A model generated the notes under the pieces. The model was given only the letters and a program-made list of their open reading frames with translations, did no database searches and was not told the origin of the DNA. A stretch of 9,401 bases of DNA, from the NCBI RefSeq assembly GCF_938040115.1, contig NZ_CALHXD010000281.1, forward strand, positions 1 to 9,401, read 5' to 3'. The position numbers and the translations under genes were made by a program. Of the stretch, positions 1 through 6,117 are shown one piece after another (the stretch's first letter is position 1; every line of letters starts with the position of its first letter). Source of the DNA: an uncultured Campylobacter sp. GTDB lineage: Bacteria > Campylobacterota > Campylobacteria > Campylobacterales > Campylobacteraceae.

Positions 1-1
1 G

Positions 2-130
2 CAGGCTAAATTTAACGAGGCGTTGCGCGAAAATAAAGACGCGAAGATATTCTTAACGCCTGGTGGAGCGGTGCCGAATATCTGGGTGGATACGAAGGAT
101 AAAGAGAAGCAAAGCGCGATAACGCAATAA
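2..130 (+). CDS. C-terminal end of an SPFH/band-7 (prohibitin-like) membrane protein, partial
   Basis: An open frame runs in from the window edge and stops at a TAA ending at base 130, giving about 42 residues. It contains FNEALRENKDAKIFLTPGGA followed by VPNIWVD and a short charged tail. This matches my recollection of the C-terminus of the Campylobacter SPFH/band-7 protein (the C. jejuni Cj0268c type), where a glutamine- and alanine-rich coiled coil ends in an IFLTPGGAVPNIW-like motif. Such proteins are membrane-anchored scaffolds that form large ring oligomers. The membrane segment and SPFH domain lie outside the window, so the family call rests on this tail alone. No strong terminator follows; short GC-rich inverted repeats with T runs lie between 140 and 185. 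Confidence 0.6.
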   Translation, partial: QAKFNEALRENKDAKIFLTPGGAVPNIWVDTKDKEKQSAITQ

Positions 131-304
131 TTTTTGTTTGGAGCGACTCGCCTTTTTTACGCTTTGCGGGCGAACGCTTTTTGCGAGGTCGGCTAAATTT
201 AGTTTGGATGGCTTTGCTTCGTTGCCGTTTGTAATCGCAAGCAAAGTCAGGTCCGCCGCTAAATTTACCTGAGTAACTCCAAAATCATCTCGAAACAGGT
301 GTAG

Positions 305-348
305 TTTTTTGCGAAGCGAAATATTTTTGCAAAAAACTTCGCCTTTTT
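305..348 (+). terminator. Possible intrinsic terminator of the upstream gene
   Basis: GCGAAG at 311-316 pairs with CTTCGC at 337-342, followed by CTTTTTAT. TTTTTTGC at 305-312 can alternatively pair with GCAAAAAA at 329-336. The G+C content of the stem is modest and it lies 180 bases after the stop codon, so the assignment is weak. Confidence 0.3.
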
Positions 349-350
349 AT

Positions 351-376
351 GCTCAAATTTGAAGTCAAATTTGAGC
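351..376. repeat. AT-rich inverted repeat GCTCAAATTTGA
   Basis: The arms GCTCAAATTTGA (351-362) and TCAAATTTGAGC (365-376) are perfect complements separated by two bases, or a four-base loop if the innermost pair stays open. There is no strong T run on either side. The same GCTCAAATTT word appears in the hairpin at 6247-6280 and fragments of it throughout the left half, so this looks like a lineage-typical spacer element rather than a dedicated operator. Confidence 0.55.
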
Positions 377-428
377 TTTAAATTTTGCCCGTGCGCCGAG
401 CCAAACCCGTAGCCGAAAGGAAATAAAA

Positions 429-1307
429 ATGAAAATAGATTGGGAAAAAGTGGGCGGCCTTTTGCCTGCCGTCGTTCAAGAAAGCTCGAGCGGCGAGGTT
501 TTGATGCTTGCTTATATGAACGAAGAGGCGCTAAATTTGAGCCTAAAAACGGGCTTTGCGCACTATTTTTCGCGCACGAAAAACCGCATCTGGAAAAAGG
601 GCGAGGAGAGCGGAAATACGCAGGCCATAGACGAGATTTTCCTTGACTGCGACAACGACACGATACTGCTCAAAGTCGTTCAAAACGGCGGCGTAGCGTG
701 CCACACCGGCGCAAAATCGTGCTTTTTTAGAAAGATTTCTGGAGACGGCGGCGAGTCAAATTTAGCTAGCGATGACGGGCAAAATTTGACGCAAGAGCAA
801 AATTTAAACCAAGCCAAAAAGCCGATCTACGGCATAATCGACGAGGTTTATCACGCGATATTAGACCGCAAGCTAAACGCCGATCCGCAGACCTCATACG
901 TCGCGAGCCTGTTTAAAAAGGGCGAAAACGCGATCCTAAAAAAGGTCGGAGAGGAGGCTACGGAGCTAGTGATGGCGTGCAAGGATGCCTCGGCGCGCAA
1001 AAATGAAACTGCACAGTTTAACTCTGCCGCAAACGGCGGTCAAATTTCGTCAAATTTAACCCAAAACGAAAATTTTGCTAAAATTTCAAACGAAAATGCC
1101 GCAAACCAAAACAGCCAAACCGAGACGTCTCAAAACCTAAAGCTAAAAACACCGACCGAGGAGATCGTCTACGAGGCGGCGGATCTATGTTTTCACTCGC
1201 TAGTGGCGCTGGCGCTGCACGGAGTGCACCCAGACCGCATCAAGGCCGAGCTCGCGCGCCGTTTCGGACTAAGCGGTATCGAGGAAAAAAACTCGCGAAA
1301 AGGCTAG
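429..1307 (+). CDS. hisIE: HisIE: phosphoribosyl-AMP cyclohydrolase / phosphoribosyl-ATP diphosphatase
   Basis: This cytoplasmic bifunctional enzyme performs the second and third steps of histidine synthesis: the HisE part removes pyrophosphate from PR-ATP and the HisI part opens the ring of PR-AMP. HisI spans residues 1-103, with WKKGEESGNT (55-64), the metal motif DCDND (73-77) and CHTGAKSCF (91-99); C74, C91 and C98 are the expected zinc ligands. HisE starts near 132, with the KVGEEATELV helix (172-181) and the second metal helix YEAAD (248-252), ending in GLSGIEEKNSRKG. The protein is 292 residues against roughly 200-240 usual. The excess is a 28-residue linker (104-131) and a 55-residue Asn/Gln/Ser-rich insertion (188-242) inside HisE. 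AAAGGAA at 416-422 supports the ATG. All catalytic residues remain, so it is probably active. The neighbouring genes are not other his genes. Confidence 0.95.
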   Translation: MKIDWEKVGGLLPAVVQESSSGEVLMLAYMNEEALNLSLKTGFAHYFSRTKNRIWKKGEESGNTQAIDEIFLDCDNDTILLKVVQNGGVACHTGAKSCFFRKISGDGGESNLASDDGQNLTQEQNLNQAKKPIYGIIDEVYHAILDRKLNADPQTSYVASLFKKGENAILKKVGEEATELVMACKDASARKNETAQFNSAANGGQISSNLTQNENFAKISNENAANQNSQTETSQNLKLKTPTEEIVYEAADLCFHSLVALALHGVHPDRIKAELARRFGLSGIEEKNSRKG

Positions 1308-1386
1308 GGTGGTCAAATTTGGCACGCTTTGTGCAGGAGGATTTTAAATTTGGCTCGCCGCAAGGCAAACGAAGCAAAGAGGCAAG

Positions 1387-1914
1387 ATGATAAACGAACT
1401 AAAACAGGGCTTAAATTTCTATCTGACGCACCTTGGCTGGGTGGATTTTGCCGCCTATATCTGGATGTTTTTGACCTTTTTAGCGCTCGTTTCGCTTTGC
1501 GTCTATGTCGCGTCAAAGTCCTTTTTTGCGGGCTTTGCGCTGATGATCGTTACTATCGCGGGGCTTGGATGCGGGGCGTATTTTATGCCTAAGCTTTTAG
1601 ATGAAAATTTGCGAACCCGCTCGCTCGAGCTAGTCTCAACCAAGCAGCTTGAGTACTCAAATACGCTGCTTGTGGATCTGCGCCTAACAAATCTCTCAAA
1701 AAAGCCGTTTAACTACTGCGAAATCGGGCTTAGCTTTTACAAAAACTCGGGCAATACGCTGCGCCGATACGCAAACGAGCTAAAGCCGTTTTTGAGAGAA
1801 AATATCGTGCTAAAAGACGCGCTGGACGTAAATGCGACGCGCGAGATCACGCACGCGGTAAATAACTTTCGCGCGCAGGATTACAATATCACGACAAATT
1901 CGGAGTGCTTTTGA
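1387..1914 (+). CDS. Small membrane protein, two N-terminal membrane segments (possibly DUF2393-like), first of a pair
   Basis: The 175-residue product has two hydrophobic segments near residues 20-42 and 45-68, then a soluble domain of about 105 residues that probably faces the periplasm. The soluble part has alternating hydrophobic residues suggesting beta strands (LLVDLRLTN, 94-102) and two cysteines, one mid-domain (C111 in NYCEIGL) and one two residues before the end (C174 in NSECF). AGAGG just upstream (1378-1382) supports the ATG. The gene starts 79 bases after hisIE and its TGA overlaps the ATG of the next gene. That gene encodes a protein of the same plan. I connect the pair tentatively with the DUF2393 family of epsilonproteobacterial membrane proteins. 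Function is unknown; co-expression with the downstream paralogue is likely. Confidence 0.8.
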   Translation: MINELKQGLNFYLTHLGWVDFAAYIWMFLTFLALVSLCVYVASKSFFAGFALMIVTIAGLGCGAYFMPKLLDENLRTRSLELVSTKQLEYSNTLLVDLRLTNLSKKPFNYCEIGLSFYKNSGNTLRRYANELKPFLRENIVLKDALDVNATREITHAVNNFRAQDYNITTNSECF

Positions 1915-2447
1915 TGGAAGGGTATTTTAACGTATTTCACTTCATCGCGCTTGCGGTTTTGGCGCTACTATCGGTACTTTTCGCGCTTATCGCCCGCGGC
2001 GAGAAAAATCCTAAATTTTTTAAAATTTACATCACGATAAACATAATAGCGACGCTGACGCTTGGATATTTTTTCATGATGATCGTGGATAAATACACCA
2101 AAAAGGCCGTGCTGACGGGGTTTTCAGGCCACCGCGTACTAAGAAACGAAACCATCGTGTTTAAGGGCTCGCTGCGAAATACGGGCGAGTTTAGCATCGC
2201 GAACTGCGATCTGACCGTCAAACTCATCAACAACCCCGTGAGTAAGGACACGATCGCAGGGTCTATCTTTAAGCCTAGCGGGCTATCGCTATCTTCGCGC
2301 AGTGACGAGCGTTCAAACGTAGCTGAGATAACCGCTAGCGTCGCTAAAAATATCGCGCCGAAGCAGATACGAAATTTTAGCCTCTCGATGCCGTATCCGT
2401 CGTACTTTGCTAATACCCAAACGATAACAAAGCTGGAGTGCAGATAG
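1914..2447 (+). CDS. Small membrane protein, paralogue of the preceding gene (possibly DUF2393-like)
   Basis: I place the start at the ATG at 1914 rather than the in-frame GTG at 1905, because it overlaps the upstream stop as TGATG, a usual sign of translational coupling. The 177-residue product has membrane segments near 7-27 and 37-58 and a soluble domain with IVFKGSLRNTGEF (81-93), C98 in ANCDL and C176 in KLECR. The layout matches the upstream protein: two membrane helices, a strand-rich region ending in a cysteine, and a second cysteine one or two residues from the C-terminus. The SLRNTGEFSIANCDLTVKL region resembles Ig-like or FxLYD-type folds, where a strand plus 'N-T-G' turn is common, but this is inference. 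A hairpin with a T run follows at 2478-2500 and may end the operon. Confidence 0.8.
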   Translation: MEGYFNVFHFIALAVLALLSVLFALIARGEKNPKFFKIYITINIIATLTLGYFFMMIVDKYTKKAVLTGFSGHRVLRNETIVFKGSLRNTGEFSIANCDLTVKLINNPVSKDTIAGSIFKPSGLSLSSRSDERSNVAEITASVAKNIAPKQIRNFSLSMPYPSYFANTQTITKLECR

Positions 2448-2477
2448 GGCGCGGGCAAATTTACTCGAATGCGATAT

Positions 2478-2500
2478 AAAAACCTCCAAAGGAGCTTTTT
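2478..2500 (+). terminator. Possible terminator after the paralogous membrane-protein pair
   Basis: AAAAAC-CTCC, an AAA loop, and GGAG-CTTTTT form a short hairpin: four GC-rich pairs, one C-C mismatch, then five A-T pairs running into TTTTT. It lies 30 bases after the stop codon. The stem is weak for an intrinsic terminator. The descending arm (AAAGGAG) would also serve as a Shine-Dalgarno site for a TTG at 2502. Confidence 0.45.
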
Positions 2501-2501
2501 G

Positions 2502-2588
2502 TTGAAGGTAGGTATAAACACAAAAATCACGATCTTGTCGATGTTCTTAAAAATAACAAGCGTAGAGATAAAAAATAAACATATATAG
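2502..2588 (+). CDS. Possible 28-residue peptide or gene-start remnant with TTG start
   Basis: A near-consensus AAAGGAG (2488-2494) sits seven bases before a TTG that opens a 28-codon frame beginning LKVGINTKITILSMFLKI and ending at a TAG. The first half is amphipathic or hydrophobic, the second half polar. I do not recognise it. It could be the surviving start of a lost gene, a small peptide, or chance. The overlap of its Shine-Dalgarno site with the hairpin at 2478-2500 is notable. Confidence 0.2.
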   Translation: MKVGINTKITILSMFLKITSVEIKNKHI

Positions 2589-3170
2589 TCCGTTCAAAAA
2601 TTCCGAAAAAGAAATTTAGAGAAATTTTATAGTGTTTTTAGCTCGATATGGAAGTGGTATAAATAGCGGAGTTTATTAAAATTTCATAAAAAAAATCGAT
2701 AAAATAGCCAAAAATATCAGAATTTTATGGCCGGAGTGCATGATAAAATATTTAATTTTAGAATAGATTTCTGGCTCGTATGCCTACTTGGTTAAAAACC
2801 TACTACTTTATAATATTTCTTGGCTTGCGGTTGCTAGTAAAACGGCATACTAAAGTGCGACGTTCAAGTTTGTTTATATAGCCTAAAACTATTTTGCAAA
2901 TGAATTGATGCCGATGTCGCCTAGATGTAGCGACTTTAATGACCCGCTATCTATTCTGATTACCGGAAGGCTTACGATGGTTTGTTGGATTGCGGAGACG
3001 AGGTTATAGTGACACAAAGAACTCAAAGAATAATTTAATTGCGATGCACTTACGTTTGTTAAGACGAAGCTAGAAGGATAGCGAAGTAGAGGTTAGATGT
3101 AATAACGGTAATATGTTAAATAGATTATTATATTCGCTTAACTGATCTTAATTTTAAAAATTTTATGAAA
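2589..3170. other. Long spacer with scattered, possibly decayed coding traces
   Basis: No intact gene is visible in about 580 bases. A small + frame from an ATG at 2779 gives 33 residues with a hydrophobic core but no ribosome-binding site. In another + frame, a short stretch with several stops ends in an open run reading AIYSDYRKAYDGLLDCGDEV before a TAA near 3040. This looks more protein-like than random AT-rich DNA and may be a relic. Near 3079-3140 lies a diverged copy of an element also found near 7931. Confidence 0.35.
3079..3102 (+). repeat. Dispersed imperfect repeat, copy 1
   Basis: This 24-base stretch matches 7931-7954 at 20 positions. Conserved blocks are TAG, GAAGTAGA, TTAGAT and TAA. 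Read in one frame both copies give SEVE-V/F-R-C/Y-N, and a weaker correspondence continues for about ten more codons. Neither copy lies in a convincing gene. Confidence 0.4.
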
Positions 3171-3172
3171 AT

Positions 3173-3195
3173 AGAAAGGGCGGAGACCGCCCCTT
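3173..3195 (-). terminator. Intrinsic terminator of aqpZ
   Basis: GGGCGG (3178-3183) and CCGCCC (3187-3192) form a perfect six-pair GC stem around a three-base loop, extended by flanking A-T pairs. On the minus strand the stem is followed by TTTCTATTTT. It lies about 20 bases past the aqpZ stop codon and only has a T run in that direction. Confidence 0.85.
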
Positions 3196-3211
3196 GAAGT
3201 ATAAAGCGTGA

Positions 3212-3922
3212 TTATTTTGCACTTTTGCAGCAGCCGCATGTGCAGCCCATAACTTTATAGATGATAGCTCCGATGATCGCTCCAACGATAGGCGCAACCC
3301 AGAAAAGCCAAAGCTGCTCTAATGCCCAACCGCCCTGAAATATCGCAACGCCGGTTGAACGAGCTGGGTTAACTGATGTGTTTGTGATAGGTATCGAGAT
3401 AAGGTGGATAAGTGTCAAACCAAGGCCAATAGCGATCGGTGCAAAGCCTTTTGGCGCACGCTCATCAGTCGCACCTAAGATGATGATAAGGAAAAACGCA
3501 GTTAAAACCACCTCAGCAACTAGCGCTGAAACTAGACTGTAGCCATTTGGTGAGTGCTCGCCGTATCCGTTGCTAGCAAAACCACTCGCAGTAGCGTCAA
3601 ATCCAGCCTTACCTGAAGCGATAAGATATAGCACGGCAGCAGCTGCGATCGCTCCGATAACTTGTGCGATGACGTAAGGCACGAAGTCTTTTTTGTCAAA
3701 TCTTCCGCCAACTAGTAGGCCAACTGATACAGCTGGATTGAAGTGGCCGCCGCTGATGTGACCAACTGCGTAAGCCATCGTAAGAACCGTAAGGCCAAAT
3801 GCTAGCGAAACTCCGACAAATCCGATACCAAGCTCTGGGAAAGCCGCTGCAAATACTGCACTGCCGCAACCTCCAAAAACTAACCAAAATGTACCAAAAA
3901 ACTCAGCTAAATATTTTTTCAT
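3212..3922 (-). CDS. aqpZ: Aquaporin Z, inner-membrane water channel
   Basis: This 236-residue protein is nearly collinear with the E. coli AqpZ sequence I remember (231 residues). Both half-helix motifs are present: HFNPAV with NPA at 62-64 and TSVNPARS with NPA at 185-187. The selectivity-filter positions typical of a strict water channel are F42, H173, T182 and R188, matching F43, H174, T183 and R189 of AqpZ. Stretches such as GFVGVSLAFGLTVLTMA and GYGEHSPNGYS confirm the family, and six membrane segments are expected. The start is supported by AAGGGAAGAG immediately upstream. The C-terminus ends in GCTCGCCKSAK, four cysteines in six residues that E. coli AqpZ lacks. The gene stands alone with its own promoter region and a strong terminator. 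Its G+C content is higher than that of the flanking spacers. Confidence 0.97.
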   Translation of the reverse strand: MKKYLAEFFGTFWLVFGGCGSAVFAAAFPELGIGFVGVSLAFGLTVLTMAYAVGHISGGHFNPAVSVGLLVGGRFDKKDFVPYVIAQVIGAIAAAAVLYLIASGKAGFDATASGFASNGYGEHSPNGYSLVSALVAEVVLTAFFLIIILGATDERAPKGFAPIAIGLGLTLIHLISIPITNTSVNPARSTGVAIFQGGWALEQLWLFWVAPIVGAIIGAIIYKVMGCTCGCCKSAK

Positions 3923-3955
3923 CTCTTCCCTTTTAGGTAAATTTAAAAGCGCGCG

Positions 3956-3966
3956 ATTTTAGCATA
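3956..3966 (-). promoter_or_regulatory. Probable -10 region for aqpZ
   Basis: On the minus strand TATGCTAAAAT reads as an extended -10 (TAAAAT) about 35 bases before the ATG, of the AT-rich type used by the housekeeping sigma factor in Campylobacter. No clear -35 box is visible, which is usual there. A second candidate, TATAAAAT, lies about 25 bases further upstream. Confidence 0.45.
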
Positions 3967-4558
3967 AATTTGTAACTTTGCAAAATATTTTATAGTCTAA
4001 ATCTATAACATAATGTCTCATGGAGCGTTTTGGTATTTGTTCCGGTTGTTTAGCTCGCGTCTCGGATTTGCTAAAAACTTAACGGTATCGATATCAAGAT
4101 TCTCCGAGCTTGACGTGCGGCACCTAGCGTAAGCGCATATTTTTTACATTTTTGCTGTTCTCTACGTACCGTTAAACCGATATTTGCATATCTATTAGTT
4201 ATCATCTAAGTTGTTAAATTTTACTCATAGACCACGATCTGTATGCCGTCCGGAAAGAGCGTATTTGCTAAAACCGTCGCTGTTTTTCTCATAATTCAAA
4301 GCAAAAAGTATCCTTAAATATAAGCCTTTAAAATCAAAACAAAAATTAAAAACGCGAAGAATTATCTTGAACTAAATTGCGATAAGAGCCGGGTTGATCG
4401 TAAAAAGCTTCTAGACATTAAGTGTTGGGGCTTTATTTTCCGCAATCAAGCCCGTAGTCATTTGACGGTTTTTTTACGCTTATCGCTGAATGCGGCGGAA
4501 ATATAGCCGCAGTTGTATGGTAAATATTAAAAAGTCGCATGGGTGACCGAAAATACTT
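3967..4558. other. Spacer between aqpZ and the 5'-nucleotidase relic
   Basis: I find no intact gene in about 590 bases. A 23-codon minus-strand frame with ATG at 4290-4292 (ending FPDGIQIVVYE) lacks a properly spaced ribosome-binding site. A + frame of about 60 codons between roughly 4322 and 4508 is open but has no good start. Another minus frame reads LDIDTVKFLANPRREL near 4060-4110. These may be relics of lost genes. A hairpin pairs TGCGGC (4491-4496) with GCCGCA (4506-4511). Confidence 0.3.
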
Positions 4559-4760
4559 TTAATCCAAAATCGTTAATCGCCCCTCGACGTCTTGCCTAAC
4601 GGCTTTATGCGAATTTAAATACTCAGCCAAGATATCCAAACAAGAAGTGGAAATCATCTTAGGAGCGCCGAAATTTTTCACGTGCTCAAAACTGACGCCA
4701 AAAAAGCTCAGTAATGATAATTTTGCAAACCGACCGTAAAAATACCGTCATCGGGCATTT

Positions 4761-5843
4761 CTACCCCTGATAAGTTAGACTTACGATTTCTCGGCGGGAG
4801 CGGGAATAGGCGAGTTTTAGCCCCTGCGATAACTGATAAAATTCCGTTGTTCCCAAAAAGGCGTCGTCTCGCAGTAGATAGCACATCATTTGGCGAAAGG
4901 TTCGGCCGTCCGCTCTGAGCATATAAACGCCGTCATCATAAGGAAAAATTTCGGCCAAGCCCCCATACTCTACGATCGGCCCTAGCTTTTCGCCCCGAAT
5001 ACTGCCTGAGCCAAGCAACATAATATCTATGCCTAGGCTGTTTTTTAAAATATCGGCAAACAAATTTCTCAAAGCCGTTTCGGTGTTGCGCTGCGGGTGC
5101 GTTAGCGGACAGCTAAAACGGGTGATGACGCGAGTATATTTTTGATCGGTTACGCTCTTATATTTTCGAATCAAATTCTCTATTTGCTCATCGACCGGGC
5201 AGTATTTGTCGTTTATGGGGATACACTGCCATTTATAGCTTTCGATGCTGTTGGTGTCTGTATTGACCACGATATCAAATCGTCCGATCTGGTCGGTACC
5301 GACGCCAGCTTGCGCAATCAAAATATCATTGACGACGCAAGGCTGCTCCATCAAGGTATGGGAATGCCCGCCGATAATCAGATCGACGCCCCATTCGGAT
5401 CGTAGCATGGCGGCTAGCTCTTTATCAGCCTCAAAACCGATGTGAGTTAGCAAAACCGTAAAATCGATATCGATTCGGTTGTAGGTGTTGCAGATTCGCC
5501 CGACCTCTCGCGTCGCCTCTTCGATTCCGATAAAAGAGCCGATCAGGTAGTCTTGCTTGGTCTGTGCTAAAACTGCATCGGTAATGATACCGATAAAAAG
5601 GATTTTCATGCCGTCAAGCTCCATGATGTAGCAAGGCGGAAATAGACGGGCGTGATTGGTTTTGATAAACAAATTTGCGTTTATGATGGGAAACTGGGCA
5701 CACTTTTCTATAAATAATAAATGCGGAATACCGTAATCTAGCTCGTGATTGCCTACCGTAGCGATATCTGGCGCCAGGGCGTTCATGATCTCGATCGTGG
5801 AAATCCCTTTGTACTCCGAATCGATAATCGAGCCTCGAAACAT
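4761..5843 (-). CDS. 5'-nucleotidase relic, main fragment
   Basis: This 360-residue frame carries most of the enzyme: GNHELDYG (31-38), LLTHIGFE (131-138), GGHSHT (158-163), then the C-terminal substrate domain from about 235 with GSGSIR (278-283) and the PYDDGV loop (301-306). The apparent start MFRGS is not a true start. It lies inside the GDMFRGS metal motif and lacks a ribosome-binding site, so it misses the first metal-binding motif. It stops early at a TAG produced by loss of a G, and the remaining coding sequence continues to 4559. An automated annotation may list it as an intact gene; I consider it a fragment. Confidence 0.75.
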   Translation of the reverse strand: MFRGSIIDSEYKGISTIEIMNALAPDIATVGNHELDYGIPHLLFIEKCAQFPIINANLFIKTNHARLFPPCYIMELDGMKILFIGIITDAVLAQTKQDYLIGSFIGIEEATREVGRICNTYNRIDIDFTVLLTHIGFEADKELAAMLRSEWGVDLIIGGHSHTLMEQPCVVNDILIAQAGVGTDQIGRFDIVVNTDTNSIESYKWQCIPINDKYCPVDEQIENLIRKYKSVTDQKYTRVITRFSCPLTHPQRNTETALRNLFADILKNSLGIDIMLLGSGSIRGEKLGPIVEYGGLAEIFPYDDGVYMLRADGRTFRQMMCYLLRDDAFLGTTEFYQLSQGLKLAYSRSRREIVSLTYQG

Positions 5844-6019
5844 ATCACCGGCAATAGCGTAGATAACGTTTTTTCTGTTTGGCGGACTTGATTTATATAG
5901 CCGGATAGCATAGAGACGCCGCCTACTAGCTTGTCGTCCACTTGCTCAGCCAAAAAGTCTCCATGCAAATCATTGGAGTGAAGTAGGGTTAATTTTTTTA
6001 GATGCGGTGCGGGATTCAT
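5783..6019 (-). CDS. 5'-nucleotidase relic, N-terminal fragment
   Basis: This frame encodes 78 residues, of which about the first 50 are authentic (KKLTLLHSNDLHGDF, with metal ligands D17 and H19, to NQVRQTEK). After the A6 run the frame is lost and the remaining residues are out-of-frame noise. The start has a consensus AAGGAGG seven bases upstream, and its ATG overlaps the stop of a short leader ORF as ATGA. Alone it cannot form the catalytic site. Confidence 0.7.
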   Translation of the reverse strand: MNPAPHLKKLTLLHSNDLHGDFLAEQVDDKLVGGVSMLSGYINQVRQTEKTLSTLLPVICFEARLSIRSTKGFPRSRS

Positions 6020-6096
6020 CTGGTCGCCTCCTTAAAGGGAAAAGCGGTAAAAACGAAAAGAATTTTAAGTGGTAAAATAAAATGTTCGCAAACCAT
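6016..6096 (-). CDS. 26-residue leader peptide translationally coupled to the 5'-nucleotidase gene
   Basis: The ATG has a textbook AAGGAG eight bases upstream. The frame encodes MVCEHFILPLKILFVFTAFP followed by FKEATR, then a TGA that overlaps the nucleotidase ATG as ATGA. The coupling AAGGAGG of the downstream gene lies within its final codons. The peptide is hydrophobic in the middle with a lysine, somewhat like a signal peptide without a cleavage motif. It could be a regulatory leader, a small membrane peptide, or the remnant of an N-terminal targeting sequence pushed out of frame. I do not recognise it from any family. Confidence 0.5.
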   Translation of the reverse strand: MVCEHFILPLKILFVFTAFPFKEATR

Positions 6097-6117
6097 AAAA
6101 CACTCTCCTTATAGAAA

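Larger units (their letters stand above)
131..428. other. Spacer before hisIE
   Basis: No ORF here looks coding; a minus-strand frame over 53-244 is the shadow of the upstream gene's end. The spacer holds two inverted-repeat regions. One pairs GCGAAG (311-316) with CTTCGC (337-342) just before a T-rich stretch. The other is the near-perfect palindrome at 351-376. A promoter for hisIE presumably lies here, but I cannot place convincing -35 and -10 boxes. Confidence 0.5.
4559..6019 (-). pseudogene. 5'-nucleotidase / UshA-family metallophosphoesterase, broken by three frameshifts
   Basis: The intact family hydrolyses nucleotides or UDP-sugars using two metal ions. Metallophosphoesterase motifs appear in order: SNDLHGD near the start, GDMFRGS across the first frameshift, GNHELDYG, LLTHIGFEAD and GGHSHT. 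A 5'-nucleotidase C-terminal domain follows with GSGSIR and IFPYDDGVY. Three single-base losses are inferred: A7 to A6 (T run at 5869-5874 on the + strand), G5 to G4 (C run at 4764-4767, which creates the TAG), and one base near 4710. With them restored the 1461 bases give 487 codons plus TAA, ending VEGRLTILD. AAGGAGG supports the ATG. There is no signal peptide, unlike UshA. From memory it resembles cytosolic-looking Firmicutes homologues more than UshA. It is either a pseudogene or affected by homopolymer sequencing errors. Confidence 0.85.

Noticed and set aside
1187..1592. Arg-rich + strand frames across the hisIE end and the start of the next gene
   Set aside because: They are out-of-frame shadows of real genes, with the Arg/Ala-rich or Cys-rich composition typical of shifted frames.
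2027..2530. Minus-strand open frame of 167 codons
   Set aside because: It lies antisense to the second membrane-protein gene, which has a coupled start, membrane segments and paralogy to its neighbour. The minus frame has no ribosome-binding site or recognisable domain.
4452..4475. Terminator-like CCGT...ACGG followed by T7 on the + strand
   Set aside because: The stem is only four base pairs and no + strand gene ends nearby; likely chance.
5142..5445. + strand frames inside the nucleotidase relic
   Set aside because: The minus strand carries clear metallophosphoesterase motifs over this span; the + frames are shadows.
5865..5880. Programmed -1 frameshift at the A6 run of the nucleotidase
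   Set aside because: The heptamer A-AAA-AAC is present but not in the required phase with the upstream frame, no pseudoknot or stem is obvious after it, and two further frameshifts downstream would also need correction.
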